A stretch of 64,000 nt of DNA from Oscillospiraceae bacterium (lineage in GTDB: Bacteria > Bacillota > Clostridia > Oscillospirales > Oscillospiraceae), in NCBI GenBank assembly GCA_902790375.1, contig CADARY010000002.1:1-64000 (forward strand), in the 5' to 3' direction. This document shows, one piece after another, positions 24,247 to 33,323 of the stretch; positions within the stretch are counted from its first letter, which is position 1; each line of letters begins with the position of its first letter. Made by a program: the position numbers and the translations under genes. Below the pieces are notes generated by a model. The model was not told the origin of the DNA. It saw only the letters and a program-made list of their open reading frames with translations, and did not search any database.

Positions 24247-26135
24247 ATGCTCTCCTGCTGGCTGCGGTACCACTGTTCAGCCATCAGGATGTTAAAGGTG
24301 AGCTGGTGCTTCTTGCGGTTTTTCTGGAAGTATTCCCAAACGGCCTGCACTGTCTTGCCGTCAAGCCATCCGTCGCGAACAAGGTGACTGTGCTCCAGCA
24401 GCTCCTTCGTGTATTCATAGGTGCTGCCCTCCAGGAGCCATTTTTGCAGCGGTACATAAAAGCCCTGCTTCGGCCGATCGAGCATGTCCTTTGGCACATA
24501 CTGATACAGCAGATCCCGCAGAATGCGCTTGCTGACACCGTCGGAATATTTGAAGCTGTCGGGCAGCGTCCAGGCAAATTCCAGCAGATCCCGGTCCAGC
24601 ATGGGAATGCGGCTTTCAAGAGACACCGCCATACTGGCACGATCGACCTTATAGAGAATGTCGTCCGGGAAATAATATTCCATGTCTGCCAGCTGCATGG
24701 ATGCATAGGGACTGGCAAGCTTTGCCTTCACCTCCTCAAGCGGCGGGAGACAAGCGCCGGGTACCAGACTCAAAACTTCAATATCGCGCCGATATTGAAT
24801 CATCTCACGCACCTGATTGATGTTGTCAGCGCGCAGACAAGAGGCAGCCTTGTAATAGAAGGGCTTTTCCGTCAGGCCCAGCCTCTGCAGCAGCTCAGCG
24901 GCCGGAAGCCGCAGAAATGCCGGAACTCTGCGGACCTTTTGCCAGAGCCTGGGCGTTTCCCAGTAGCGCTCATAGCCGCAAAAGAGCTCATCCCCCGCGT
25001 CACCGCTGAGCGAGACCGTTACCTTTGACCGGGTCAGCTTGCTGACAAAGTAGGTGGAGATTATCGAGGAATCGCTCAGCGGTTCGGAAAAATAGTAGGG
25101 GAGGGCAGGAATAAGCTCCTGCATCTCCCGCTCTGTCAGCATGAGCTCCGTATGGTCTGTGCCGAGATGCGCCGCAATTTCCGCGGCAAAACGGGATTCG
25201 TCAATCTTGGGATCGTCATAGCCGATGGTAAAGGTCTTGACTGGGCGGTCAGAGAGCTTTTGCATGATCGACACGACCAGCGGGCTGTCGATTCCGCCGG
25301 ACAGAAAGGCCCCGACCGGCACGTCGGCCACCATCTGCCCGCGGATGGATTCGGTCAGAAGCGCTTCCAACGCTTCCTTGGCTTCCGAATAGCTTCCGGT
25401 AAAAGGACATGCCTGCCCGTGAAGCGCGGTCTCCGCAAGGGACCAGTAGGGAGAGATGTCCCAGGCGTTGAAAGGCTCGCGAAGCGTGAGGATACACCCG
25501 GCCGGAAGCTTAAGGATCCCCTTGTAAATGGAGGACGGCGCGGGGACATATTTATACATCAGGAAAGCAGCCAGCGCATCCCGGTCGATCTCGGGAGAAA
25601 AGCCGGGGACACACAGAAACAGCGCCAGATCAGACGCGAAGGCAAAGAAAGGCTTGCCGGATTCATCCTGCGCCATGCCGTAATAAAGGGGCTTTTCTCC
25701 GGCGCGGTCACGGGCAAGCCGTAACACCTTCTCCTGCCGGTCATATACGGCAAGCGCAAACATGCCCTTTGAGAGCTGAAGCGTCTCTTCGAGGCCATAG
25801 GCTTCAATCGCCTCCAGCAGGATCTCCGTGTCGGAATGACCGCGGAAGCCGGACACACAGCCATCATTCAGGAGCATGTCCCGCAGCTCAGGGGCGTTGT
25901 AAATCTCACCGTTATAGCTGAGCACATAGCGCCCCGAGGCTGAGAGCATCGGCTGTGAGCCGGCTGCGGAAAGGTCCAGGATCGAAAGACGCCGGTGCCC
26001 CAGCGTCCAGCCGGACTGATCGTCAAACCAGAAGCCTTCGGCGTCCGGCCCGCGATGGCGCATCCGGTCCGTCATGGCACGGATGAGCGCGGGTCGGTCT
26101 ATTCTGTTGTTGCAAAAGCCGGCAATGCCACACAT
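24225..26135 (-). CDS. asnB: Second asparagine synthetase-family amidotransferase (AsnB-like)
   Basis: 636 residues. MCGIAGFCNN supplies the N-terminal Cys glutaminase; GEIYNAPELR and AFLSGGIDSPLVV show both half-sites; SLSGDAGDELFCGYERYW is the conserved synthetase loop. It differs clearly in sequence from the AsnB at 21142. It lies 36 bases downstream of the AlgD-type dehydrogenase and probably shares its transcript. This makes amidation of a mannuronate residue an attractive but unproven role. Its last codons lie in the 23-bp inverted repeat. Confidence 0.87.
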   Translation of the reverse strand: MCGIAGFCNNRIDRPALIRAMTDRMRHRGPDAEGFWFDDQSGWTLGHRRLSILDLSAAGSQPMLSASGRYVLSYNGEIYNAPELRDMLLNDGCVSGFRGHSDTEILLEAIEAYGLEETLQLSKGMFALAVYDRQEKVLRLARDRAGEKPLYYGMAQDESGKPFFAFASDLALFLCVPGFSPEIDRDALAAFLMYKYVPAPSSIYKGILKLPAGCILTLREPFNAWDISPYWSLAETALHGQACPFTGSYSEAKEALEALLTESIRGQMVADVPVGAFLSGGIDSPLVVSIMQKLSDRPVKTFTIGYDDPKIDESRFAAEIAAHLGTDHTELMLTEREMQELIPALPYYFSEPLSDSSIISTYFVSKLTRSKVTVSLSGDAGDELFCGYERYWETPRLWQKVRRVPAFLRLPAAELLQRLGLTEKPFYYKAASCLRADNINQVREMIQYRRDIEVLSLVPGACLPPLEEVKAKLASPYASMQLADMEYYFPDDILYKVDRASMAVSLESRIPMLDRDLLEFAWTLPDSFKYSDGVSKRILRDLLYQYVPKDMLDRPKQGFYVPLQKWLLEGSTYEYTKELLEHSHLVRDGWLDGKTVQAVWEYFQKNRKKHQLTFNILMAEQWYRSQQESMNEAAGL

Positions 26136-26171
26136 AAATCGATACCTCTCTGCGTTTATCGGAACAGATAA

Positions 26172-27545
26172 TCAGTATTCCGTCGTAACCATGTCGCGCT
26201 CGATGGGCTTGTCCTGGGCGATATTGCGGTTGATGCCGGCCCAGCTGATCCCCTCATAATTGCCCTCGTAATCCAGCTCGTCAAACTGTCTCACAAGGTC
26301 CACGATGCACTTGTCGGGATAACGCGCGGGCAGCTCGGCAAACTCCTTATCCTTTTGGGTGATAACCAGCACGTCGCTTGCCGTGCAGACCGCATGCAGA
26401 TCATCGGAGATGATCTGATGCAGATGGGGCAGCTTTGCCTGGATGAAATCCGCATTGGTGCCGGTGAGCTGGGAAAGGCGCACATTGCGGTCATAAATGC
26501 GCATGTTATAGCCTTTGCCGTAGAGCACCTCAACCACATCCACAATGGGGCTGTTGCGCAGATCGTCCGTCCCTGCCTTGAAGCTCAGACCGAGAACACC
26601 CACATTGCGGCGTCCTTTGCTCTCAATGATCTCCACAGCGGTCCTCTTCTGGATCTCGTTGGACTGCTCAATGCTGTTGATCACAGGCACATCGACATAG
26701 AGATCGTGGGCCAGCGTGCGCAGAGCCTTGGAATCCTTGGGCAGGCAGGAGCCGCCGTAGGCAAAGCCGGGTTTAAAATAATAGGGGGAGATATTGAGCT
26801 GCTTATCCTTGCAGAAAATATCCATGACCTTATGGCTGTCAATATCCAGCTGCTTGCAGATATTTCCGATCTCATTGCCGAAGACGATCTTGAGGGCGTG
26901 AAAAGTGTTGTTCACGTACTTCATGATCTCGGCCACGCGAATATCCGTGCATACGAATTCAGCGGGAATGTCCTTATAGATTTCCCGGAAGACGGCCTCG
27001 GCCTTTTCGCTGTCAGTGCCGATGAGCGTGATGGGGGGATGCATATAATCCTGGACAGAGGTGCCCTCACGCAGAAATTCAGGGTTGGATACGACCGTAA
27101 AGCCTGCGCCGCGCTCCTTGCCGGAGGCCTCGGCGATGATCTCGCCGACCTTCTGGTTCGTGCCGGGGAGAACGGTACTGCGGATGGCGATGATATGAAA
27201 GCCGTCCTTTTCACGGAGGCCCTCGCCGATCTGCCGGGCAACCCTGTAAATGTAATCGAGATTCAGGTGCCCGTCTTTGCGGCTGGGTGTACCGACGCAA
27301 ATGAAAGAGACGTCTGTATGTTTCACGGCATATTTGTAATCCGTGGTCGCTTCCAGCATTCCGCGATCATGCGCCTCTTTGACAAGCTCCTCAATGTCCG
27401 CCTCGATAATGGTGGGCTTGCCCGCGTTGATGAGGTCGACCTTTCCCTGGGTGTGGTTTACACCGATCACATGATGCCCAAGCTTAGCGAGACATGCCGC
27501 GCCGACACAGCCTACATATCCCAAACCGAAAATGCTGATATTCAT
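26172..27545 (-). CDS. algD: GDP-mannose 6-dehydrogenase (AlgD type)
   Basis: 457 residues of the UDP-Glc/GDP-Man dehydrogenase family. The start MNISIFGLGYVGCVGAACLA, the FICVGTPSRKDGHLNLDYI segment, and KYVNNTFHALKIVFGNEIGN read closer to AlgD than to UDP-glucose dehydrogenases. The catalytic Cys is C267 (GGSCLPKD). It oxidises GDP-mannose to GDP-mannuronate. GDP-mannose supply genes (manC, manA, mutase) lie just across the divergent promoter, which supports GDP-mannose as substrate. AAGGAG precedes the ATG by eight bases. Confidence 0.85.
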   Translation of the reverse strand: MNISIFGLGYVGCVGAACLAKLGHHVIGVNHTQGKVDLINAGKPTIIEADIEELVKEAHDRGMLEATTDYKYAVKHTDVSFICVGTPSRKDGHLNLDYIYRVARQIGEGLREKDGFHIIAIRSTVLPGTNQKVGEIIAEASGKERGAGFTVVSNPEFLREGTSVQDYMHPPITLIGTDSEKAEAVFREIYKDIPAEFVCTDIRVAEIMKYVNNTFHALKIVFGNEIGNICKQLDIDSHKVMDIFCKDKQLNISPYYFKPGFAYGGSCLPKDSKALRTLAHDLYVDVPVINSIEQSNEIQKRTAVEIIESKGRRNVGVLGLSFKAGTDDLRNSPIVDVVEVLYGKGYNMRIYDRNVRLSQLTGTNADFIQAKLPHLHQIISDDLHAVCTASDVLVITQKDKEFAELPARYPDKCIVDLVRQFDELDYEGNYEGISWAGINRNIAQDKPIERDMVTTEY

Positions 27546-27633
27546 TCCAGAATTCTCCTTATTTTTACAAACTGTACTGCGTGAAACGCATAATTGTACC
27601 CGTATATGTCAGGGCAGATTGAAAAGCATATCT

Positions 27634-27662
27634 ATTATATCATGCTTTGCCTGACCAGACAA
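27634..27662 (-). promoter_or_regulatory. Promoter of algD-asnB (divergent pair, left)
   Basis: On the minus strand TTGTCT (27662-27657) and TATAAT (27639-27634) are 17 bases apart. The 249-base gap between algD and the mannanase holds this and the plus-strand promoter about 90 bases away. Confidence 0.65.
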
Positions 27663-27726
27663 TAACTGCATGGCAAAAAATGCATGACCGAATCGTCATT
27701 CGTCCGACAAGCGCGGGCGAGAACGC

Positions 27727-27755
27727 TTTACTTTTGTGGAAATAAGAGGTAGAAT
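27727..27755 (+). promoter_or_regulatory. Promoter of the mannanase-manC-manA-mutase run (divergent pair, right)
   Basis: TTTACT (27727-27732) and TAGAAT (27750-27755), 17-base spacing, about 40 bases before the mannanase start. Confidence 0.55.
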
Positions 27756-27794
27756 AAAAGAAAGCTTTCTGTAGGAGGATGCGCTCTGAAAACG

Positions 27795-29297
27795 ATGGTT
27801 TTATCGAACAAGCGGCTGCGTGTAAAGAGGCTGAAAGAGCTGATCGCCGTCACACTGAGCGCCTTCGTGATCCTGCTGCTGTGCGGGGCCGGCAAAGAGA
27901 GCGGCGCGCAGACCGGGAGAGTCTTTGAGGCGGAACAGGCGCTTCCCCTGGGACACAGCCAGATCGTGGAGGATGAAAGCGCTTCCGGCGGAAAAGCGGT
28001 AATCGTCTACGCAAAGCCTGACGAGGGGGTCGCCTTTCAGGTGGAGATCACGCAGGACGGCGTCTACGACCTGGTTTTCACCGGGAAAGGGTTCGAGCAT
28101 GACAAGCTGGATTACGTTTTCGTAGACGGTTGTCAAATCAGTGAATTGCGCCTGCCGGAGGATGGAGAATACGGCGCGCGGGTGATACCGAAAACACCCT
28201 TGAGCGCAGGCAGCCATGAGATCAGCGTGCGCGTGAGGCGCGGCAATTTTTATCTGGACAGTCTCACCGTCATTCCGACGGAGCCGATCCCTGAAAGCTT
28301 CTACGATGTGAGTCCCACGCTCAGCAATCCCAAGGCGACCGAGGAGACGAAGGAGCTTTTCCGCTTCTTATGCGATTGCTACGGACGCTATACCCTCTCC
28401 GGCCAGCACTGTCCCGGCGGCCTCAACGGAGAGGAGATACAGGCAATCTATTCCGTCACAGGGGAATACCCGGCCATCCTGAGCATGGATATCCGGGACT
28501 ATTCCGAAAGCAGAAAATATTTCGGCGCGGAGGGCGACACTGTCGAACATGCCTTGGAATATCACCGGGCGGGAGGAATCGTGAGCTTTTGCTGGCACTG
28601 GAACGCGCCGGCACAGACTATTCTGCCGAGCGGTGAAAAGGGAAGCGAACCGGCCTGGCATCAGGGCTATCGGGAGAACAACAGCACCTTTAATATCCTG
28701 CGTGTCATGCATGGGGATGAACCGGACTTGAAAAGGGCGCTGGATATGGACATTCAGGCTGTCGCCGCCCAGCTCAAGCGTCTGGAGGAGGAGGGGGTGC
28801 CCGTCCTGTGGCGTCCGCTGCATGAGGCCTCCGGCGGATGGTTCTGGTGGGGGGCTGACGGACCGGATGCCTTCAAGCAGCTCTGGATCTACCTTTATAA
28901 AACCTTAACCGAGGTATACCGCTGCAATAACCTGATCTGGGTCTGCACCTGCCTGGATGCAGACTGGTATCCCGGAGATGCCTATGTTGATATTCTGGGG
29001 GATGACATCTATACTTTGCCGCGACAGTACGGACCGCAGATCCAAAACTTTCTGGCGCTCGGGGACTGCTCTCCGGCCGGACGCATCCTGGCACTGACGG
29101 AAACAGGCGCCCTGCCGGATGTGGACCAGGGCTTTGCGGCAAATGTGCGCTGGTCCTGGTTCTGCGGCTGGGAATACGGCTATGTGGTGAAGGACGGCGC
29201 ATACTCTCCGGAGTATACCGAAGAGGACATGCTTCGGAAAATCTATGGCAGTGAACATGTCCTGAACCTTGACAGACTCAAGCAAATGCGAAAATGA
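27795..29297 (+). CDS. Secreted GH26 beta-mannanase with N-terminal CBM35-like domain
   Basis: 500 residues. A basic start and hydrophobic stretch (~17-33, ending LLLCGAG) form a signal peptide or anchor. Residues ~42-170 look like a CBM35/CBM6 beta-sandwich (FEAEQALPLGHSQIV...). From ~180 a GH26 catalytic domain follows: TLSGQHCPGG, WHWNAPAQT, acid/base E344 in RPLHEASGGWFWWG and nucleophile E436 in LTETGALPD. It hydrolyses beta-mannosidic bonds outside the membrane. Within a GDP-mannose-fed polysaccharide locus it probably trims or releases the polymer rather than feeding on plant mannan. GGAGGA lies 15 bases upstream of the ATG, a rather long spacing, so a non-ATG start slightly upstream is possible. 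Confidence 0.85.
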   Translation: MVLSNKRLRVKRLKELIAVTLSAFVILLLCGAGKESGAQTGRVFEAEQALPLGHSQIVEDESASGGKAVIVYAKPDEGVAFQVEITQDGVYDLVFTGKGFEHDKLDYVFVDGCQISELRLPEDGEYGARVIPKTPLSAGSHEISVRVRRGNFYLDSLTVIPTEPIPESFYDVSPTLSNPKATEETKELFRFLCDCYGRYTLSGQHCPGGLNGEEIQAIYSVTGEYPAILSMDIRDYSESRKYFGAEGDTVEHALEYHRAGGIVSFCWHWNAPAQTILPSGEKGSEPAWHQGYRENNSTFNILRVMHGDEPDLKRALDMDIQAVAAQLKRLEEEGVPVLWRPLHEASGGWFWWGADGPDAFKQLWIYLYKTLTEVYRCNNLIWVCTCLDADWYPGDAYVDILGDDIYTLPRQYGPQIQNFLALGDCSPAGRILALTETGALPDVDQGFAANVRWSWFCGWEYGYVVKDGAYSPEYTEEDMLRKIYGSEHVLNLDRLKQMRK

Positions 29298-29316
29298 ATA
29301 TGCAGGGAGAAAACCC

Positions 29317-30633
29317 ATGAATATAGTCCTTTTATCCGGCGGTTCAGGCAAGCGCCTTTGGCCGCTGTCCAATGAAGTACGTTCCAAGCAGTTTATCAAG
29401 ATTTTCCGGAAGCCCATGGCCCGGGAGGGAGATCCGGACGCCTATGAATCCATGCTGCAGCGGGTGTATCGCCAAATCAGAAGCGTAGACCCCGGCGCTT
29501 TTGTGACAGTCGCTACTTCAAAGTCTCAGGTTTCCGCTATTCATAACCAGCTCGGGGATGTGAGCATCTCTGTTGAGCCCTGCCGTCGAGATACCTTTCC
29601 GGCAATCGCCCTGGCAGCGGCATACCTTCATGACGTGATCGGCCTGCCTGCGGACGAGGCGCTTGTTGTGTGCCCGGTGGACCCCTATGTGGACGCCGAT
29701 TATTTCCGCTGTGTTGAGCGCCTGTATAAAGCGGCCCAGCAGGGGAAGAACAGGCTCACGCTCATGGGCATTGAACCGACTTATCCCTCGGAAAAGTACG
29801 GCTATATCAAGCCCGACGGCAAGGGCGGCTACACCTTTACGGAAAAGCCGGACAGGAAAAAGGCGGAGGAATACATCGCCGCGGGCGCTCTTTGGAACGG
29901 GGGCGTGTTTGCATTCAGGCTCTCCTATGTGCTGGACAAGGCACAGGAGCTCCTTGGCACGGCGGCGTATTCGGAACTTTTCCACAACTACGCCGGGCTT
30001 CGAAAAATCTCCTTCGATTACGCGGTGGTGGAGCAGGAGACCGATATCGAGGTCATGCGCTATGCCGGGACCTGGAAGGATATCGGTACCTGGAATACCT
30101 TTACAGAGGCGATGGAGGATGAAATAATCGGCCGCGGCATGATCGGCGACGGCTGCGAGGGCGTACATATCGTCAACAACCTCAACCTGCCCATCCTTGC
30201 CATGGGACTCAAGGATACGGTAATCGCAGCAGGGCCCGACGGTATTCTGATCTCATCCCACGACGCGGCAGACAGGATCAAGCCCTATGTGGACAAGCTC
30301 AGCCAGCAGATCATGTTTGCGGAAAAAAGCTGGGGCAGGTATCATGTACTGGATGTTCAGGATCATTCCATGACCATCCTTGCCGCCCTGAATCCCGGCC
30401 AGCACATGAGCTATCACAGCCACGATCACCGGGATGAGGTTTGGACGGTGATCCGCGGCTCCGGCAGAACCATCGTGGACGGGATGGAGCAGCAGATTCG
30501 CACCGGCGATGTGATCACCATGGAGGCAGGCACCCGGCATACGGTGATTGCCGGAGACGAAGGCCTGCAGCTCATTGAGGTGCAGATCGGCAGTGAGATC
30601 AGCGCTGCGGACAAGCGCAAGTATGAACTATGA
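29317..30633 (+). CDS. manC: Mannose-1-phosphate guanylyltransferase / mannose-6-phosphate isomerase (type II)
   Basis: 438 residues. The nucleotidyltransferase domain opens MNIVLLSGGSGKRLWPLSNE, close to the family AGGSGTRLWPLS, and contains FTEKPDRKKAEEYI and WNGGVFAF. From ~330 a cupin-type PMI domain follows (SYHSHDHRDEVWTVIRGSG). It makes GDP-mannose, the substrate of AlgD. The ATG at 29317 has GCAGGGAGAAAACCC before it; an in-frame ATG at 29269 lies inside the mannanase gene and is rejected. It overlaps manA by four bases. Confidence 0.92.
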   Translation: MNIVLLSGGSGKRLWPLSNEVRSKQFIKIFRKPMAREGDPDAYESMLQRVYRQIRSVDPGAFVTVATSKSQVSAIHNQLGDVSISVEPCRRDTFPAIALAAAYLHDVIGLPADEALVVCPVDPYVDADYFRCVERLYKAAQQGKNRLTLMGIEPTYPSEKYGYIKPDGKGGYTFTEKPDRKKAEEYIAAGALWNGGVFAFRLSYVLDKAQELLGTAAYSELFHNYAGLRKISFDYAVVEQETDIEVMRYAGTWKDIGTWNTFTEAMEDEIIGRGMIGDGCEGVHIVNNLNLPILAMGLKDTVIAAGPDGILISSHDAADRIKPYVDKLSQQIMFAEKSWGRYHVLDVQDHSMTILAALNPGQHMSYHSHDHRDEVWTVIRGSGRTIVDGMEQQIRTGDVITMEAGTRHTVIAGDEGLQLIEVQIGSEISAADKRKYEL

Positions 30634-31604
30634 ACACACCCTTTCTGCTTGAGCCCGCGGCCAAGGACTATCTCTGGGGCGGCTCAAGGCTGAACGACGA
30701 TTTCGGAAAGAATATCGCGCTCTCCCCGCTCGCCGAGACCTGGGAATGCAGCACCCATCCGGACGGGGAATCCCGTGTGAACGGGGAAAGGCTCAGCCTG
30801 GTTCTGGCCAGACACCCGGAATGGCTCGGCAGCCACCCATTGAAAACCACCGGAGGAAAGGCAGAGCTGCCCATCCTCATCAAGCTCATTGATGCGCGGC
30901 AGGATCTTTCCGTGCAGGTACACCCGGACGATGCCTATGCGCTGGAGCAGGAAGGCTGCCTCGGCAAAACGGAGATGTGGTATGTACTGGCGGCAAAGCC
31001 CGGGGCAAAGCTGGTTTACGGATTTGATCAGACTGTAACAGAGGCTCAGGTGCGGCGGGCGATCCGGGACGGAAAGCTCGACATGCTGTTGAACCATGTC
31101 TCGGTGAAGAAGGATGATCTTTTCTATATTGAGGCAGGGACAGTGCACGCCCTGGGGGCCGGCTGCGTCATTGCGGAAATCCAGGAAAGCTCCAACCTTA
31201 CCTATCGTCTGTGCGACTATGACCGTGTGGGGCGGGACGGAAGGAAGAGAGCGCTGCACATCGACAAGGCTTTGCAGGTTGCACGGCTTCAATCATCAGC
31301 GGTCCCGCGCCAGCCGATGCGTGTGCTCCGCTATCGGGGCGGCTGGGCATCGGAGCTTTTGACGCGCTGCCGCTATTTCCAGGTAGAGCGGGTACTGCTG
31401 AACACGGAAATCCACCGGGAGCTTGTCCGTTTCCAAACCGATACAAATTCCTTTCACGCCTTGCTGTGCGTGGAGGGCTGCGGCAGCTTCAGCGGCGAGG
31501 GGTTTATGCTCAATTTCTTCAAGGGCGACTGCATCTTTGTTCCGGCGGACAGCATCCCGTTGAAACTGCACGGTAAGGCACAGCTCCTGGATGTGAGCTG
31601 CTGA
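30630..31604 (+). CDS. manA: Mannose-6-phosphate isomerase, class I
   Basis: 324 residues, type I phosphomannose isomerase of the Firmicutes length class. PAAKDYLWGGSRLN at the start, QVHPDDAYALEQEG with the zinc-binding His, KTEMWYVLAAKPGA and FYIEAGTVHALGAG are the conserved segments. It interconverts fructose-6-P and mannose-6-P, feeding the mutase and ManC. The ATG overlaps the manC stop (ATGA), implying coupled translation. ManC also carries a PMI-type cupin domain, so isomerase activity may be redundant. Confidence 0.92.
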   Translation: MNTPFLLEPAAKDYLWGGSRLNDDFGKNIALSPLAETWECSTHPDGESRVNGERLSLVLARHPEWLGSHPLKTTGGKAELPILIKLIDARQDLSVQVHPDDAYALEQEGCLGKTEMWYVLAAKPGAKLVYGFDQTVTEAQVRRAIRDGKLDMLLNHVSVKKDDLFYIEAGTVHALGAGCVIAEIQESSNLTYRLCDYDRVGRDGRKRALHIDKALQVARLQSSAVPRQPMRVLRYRGGWASELLTRCRYFQVERVLLNTEIHRELVRFQTDTNSFHALLCVEGCGSFSGEGFMLNFFKGDCIFVPADSIPLKLHGKAQLLDVSC

Positions 31605-31622
31605 GACGAAAGAGGATACAAA

Positions 31623-33269
31623 ATGGATCACAGAAAAGAGTATGAACGCTGGCGGAGAGAGGCTCAGGACGATGAACTGCTCAAAGAACTCCGCGACATG
31701 ACTGAGGCAGACATTGAGGATGCGTTCTATCGCCATCTCAGCTTCGGAACCGGGGGCTTGCGCGGCACGCTCGGGGCGGGCACGAACCGTATGAATATCT
31801 ATGTGGTGGCCAGGGCAAGCCTGGGCCTGGCGCACTATATCGGAGAGGGCGGCAGCGTGGTGATCGGCTATGACAGTCGTCTGAAAAGCGATGCGTTTGC
31901 CAGGACCGCCGCCTGCGTTTTTGCTGCGGCAGGGGTAAAAGCGCATATCTGGCCGGAGCTCCTCCCGGTGCCTGCCGTTTCTTACGCTGTGCGCCGGTTG
32001 AAGGCGTCTGCGGGTGTGATGATTACCGCAAGCCACAATCCGGCCCAATACAACGGCTATAAGGTGTACGGCCCCGACGGATGCCAGATCACCTCAGAAG
32101 CTGCCGCTGAAATCTTAAAGGAAATCAGCAGCCTTGACCTCTTTGAAAATACCTGTTTGATTGCCTTTGAGCAAGGACTGAGGGACGGCAGTATCACATA
32201 TATCGACGAAAGTGTGCTCACGGCTTACCTGCAGGAGATTCAAGGGCAGAGTGTTCTGTACGGAGATGAGATCGACCGAAACGTCGCCATCGTCTATACG
32301 CCGCTCAACGGCGCCGGCCTTAAGCCTGTGACGCGCGCACTCAGGGACGCCGGCTTTCAGAATATCACAGTTGTCGAAGAGCAGCGAAACCCGGACGGGC
32401 ATTTCCCCACCTGTCCCTACCCGAATCCCGAGATCCGGGAGGCGATGGAGCTGGGACTGAAAACCTGCGCGCGCGTCCACGCAGACCTTCTTCTTGCCAC
32501 CGATCCTGACTGTGACCGCTGCGGCATCGCTGTGCGTGGGACGGATGGGGCGTATCAGCTCCTTTCCGGAAACGAGGCGGGGCTTCTGCTGCTCGACTAT
32601 ATCTGCGCCCAGCGTTCAAAACATGGAAAAATGCCCGCTCACCCTGTCTTCGTCAAGACCATTGTGACAATGGATCTCGCGGAAAAGATCGCAGCGCATT
32701 ACGGCGTTGAGACCGTGAATGTCCTCACCGGATTCAAGTTTATCGGTGAGGTCATCGGAAAACTGGAAAACGAAGAGGACTATATCTGCGGCTTTGAGGA
32801 GAGCTACGGCTATCTCACCGGCAGCTATGTTCGGGACAAGGACGGCGTGAACGCAGCTTTCATGATTGCGGAAATGTTCGCCTTCTACAAGACCCGGGGA
32901 ATCAGTCTGGCGGAAAAGCTTGCCGATCTTTACCGCAGCTATGGATACTGTCTGAACACTCTGCGCACGTATTCCTTCCCCGGGAGCGCAGGCATGGAGA
33001 AAATGGCGGAGATTATGGCCGCGTTTCGCCGGGGATTGGAGACGATCGGCGGGGAAAGGGTCCTCAGTACCGAGGATTTCAGTCTCGGACTCAATGGGCT
33101 GCCGAGGTCCGACGTACTCAAGTTCCGCCTGGAAAACGGCTCGGTGGTGGTGCGTCCCTCCGGCACGGAGCCGAAGCTTAAGACCTATTTCTCCGTCACA
33201 GCGGATAACCGGCAGCAGGCTGAGCGGATCGAAAAACGCCTTGCTGCCGATCTGGAGAAGAGATTCTGA
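31623..33269 (+). CDS. Phosphomannomutase/phosphoglucomutase
   Basis: 548 residues of the alpha-D-phosphohexomutase family. The phosphoserine loop is MITASHNPAQYNGYKVYGPDG, the metal loop DPDCDRCG, the sugar-binding loop GFEESYGY and the C-terminal phosphate loop RPSGTEPKLKTY. In this context it most likely converts mannose-6-P to mannose-1-P for ManC; a glucose-phosphate role in glycolipid supply is equally compatible with the family (PgcA-like length). GAAAGAGGA precedes the start. Confidence 0.9.
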   Translation: MDHRKEYERWRREAQDDELLKELRDMTEADIEDAFYRHLSFGTGGLRGTLGAGTNRMNIYVVARASLGLAHYIGEGGSVVIGYDSRLKSDAFARTAACVFAAAGVKAHIWPELLPVPAVSYAVRRLKASAGVMITASHNPAQYNGYKVYGPDGCQITSEAAAEILKEISSLDLFENTCLIAFEQGLRDGSITYIDESVLTAYLQEIQGQSVLYGDEIDRNVAIVYTPLNGAGLKPVTRALRDAGFQNITVVEEQRNPDGHFPTCPYPNPEIREAMELGLKTCARVHADLLLATDPDCDRCGIAVRGTDGAYQLLSGNEAGLLLLDYICAQRSKHGKMPAHPVFVKTIVTMDLAEKIAAHYGVETVNVLTGFKFIGEVIGKLENEEDYICGFEESYGYLTGSYVRDKDGVNAAFMIAEMFAFYKTRGISLAEKLADLYRSYGYCLNTLRTYSFPGSAGMEKMAEIMAAFRRGLETIGGERVLSTEDFSLGLNGLPRSDVLKFRLENGSVVVRPSGTEPKLKTYFSVTADNRQQAERIEKRLAADLEKRF

Positions 33270-33323
33270 CACCGTTCCCTGACAGAAAGCCGGCTTGACA
33301 ATTCCTGCCGGAAGGATATTCGC

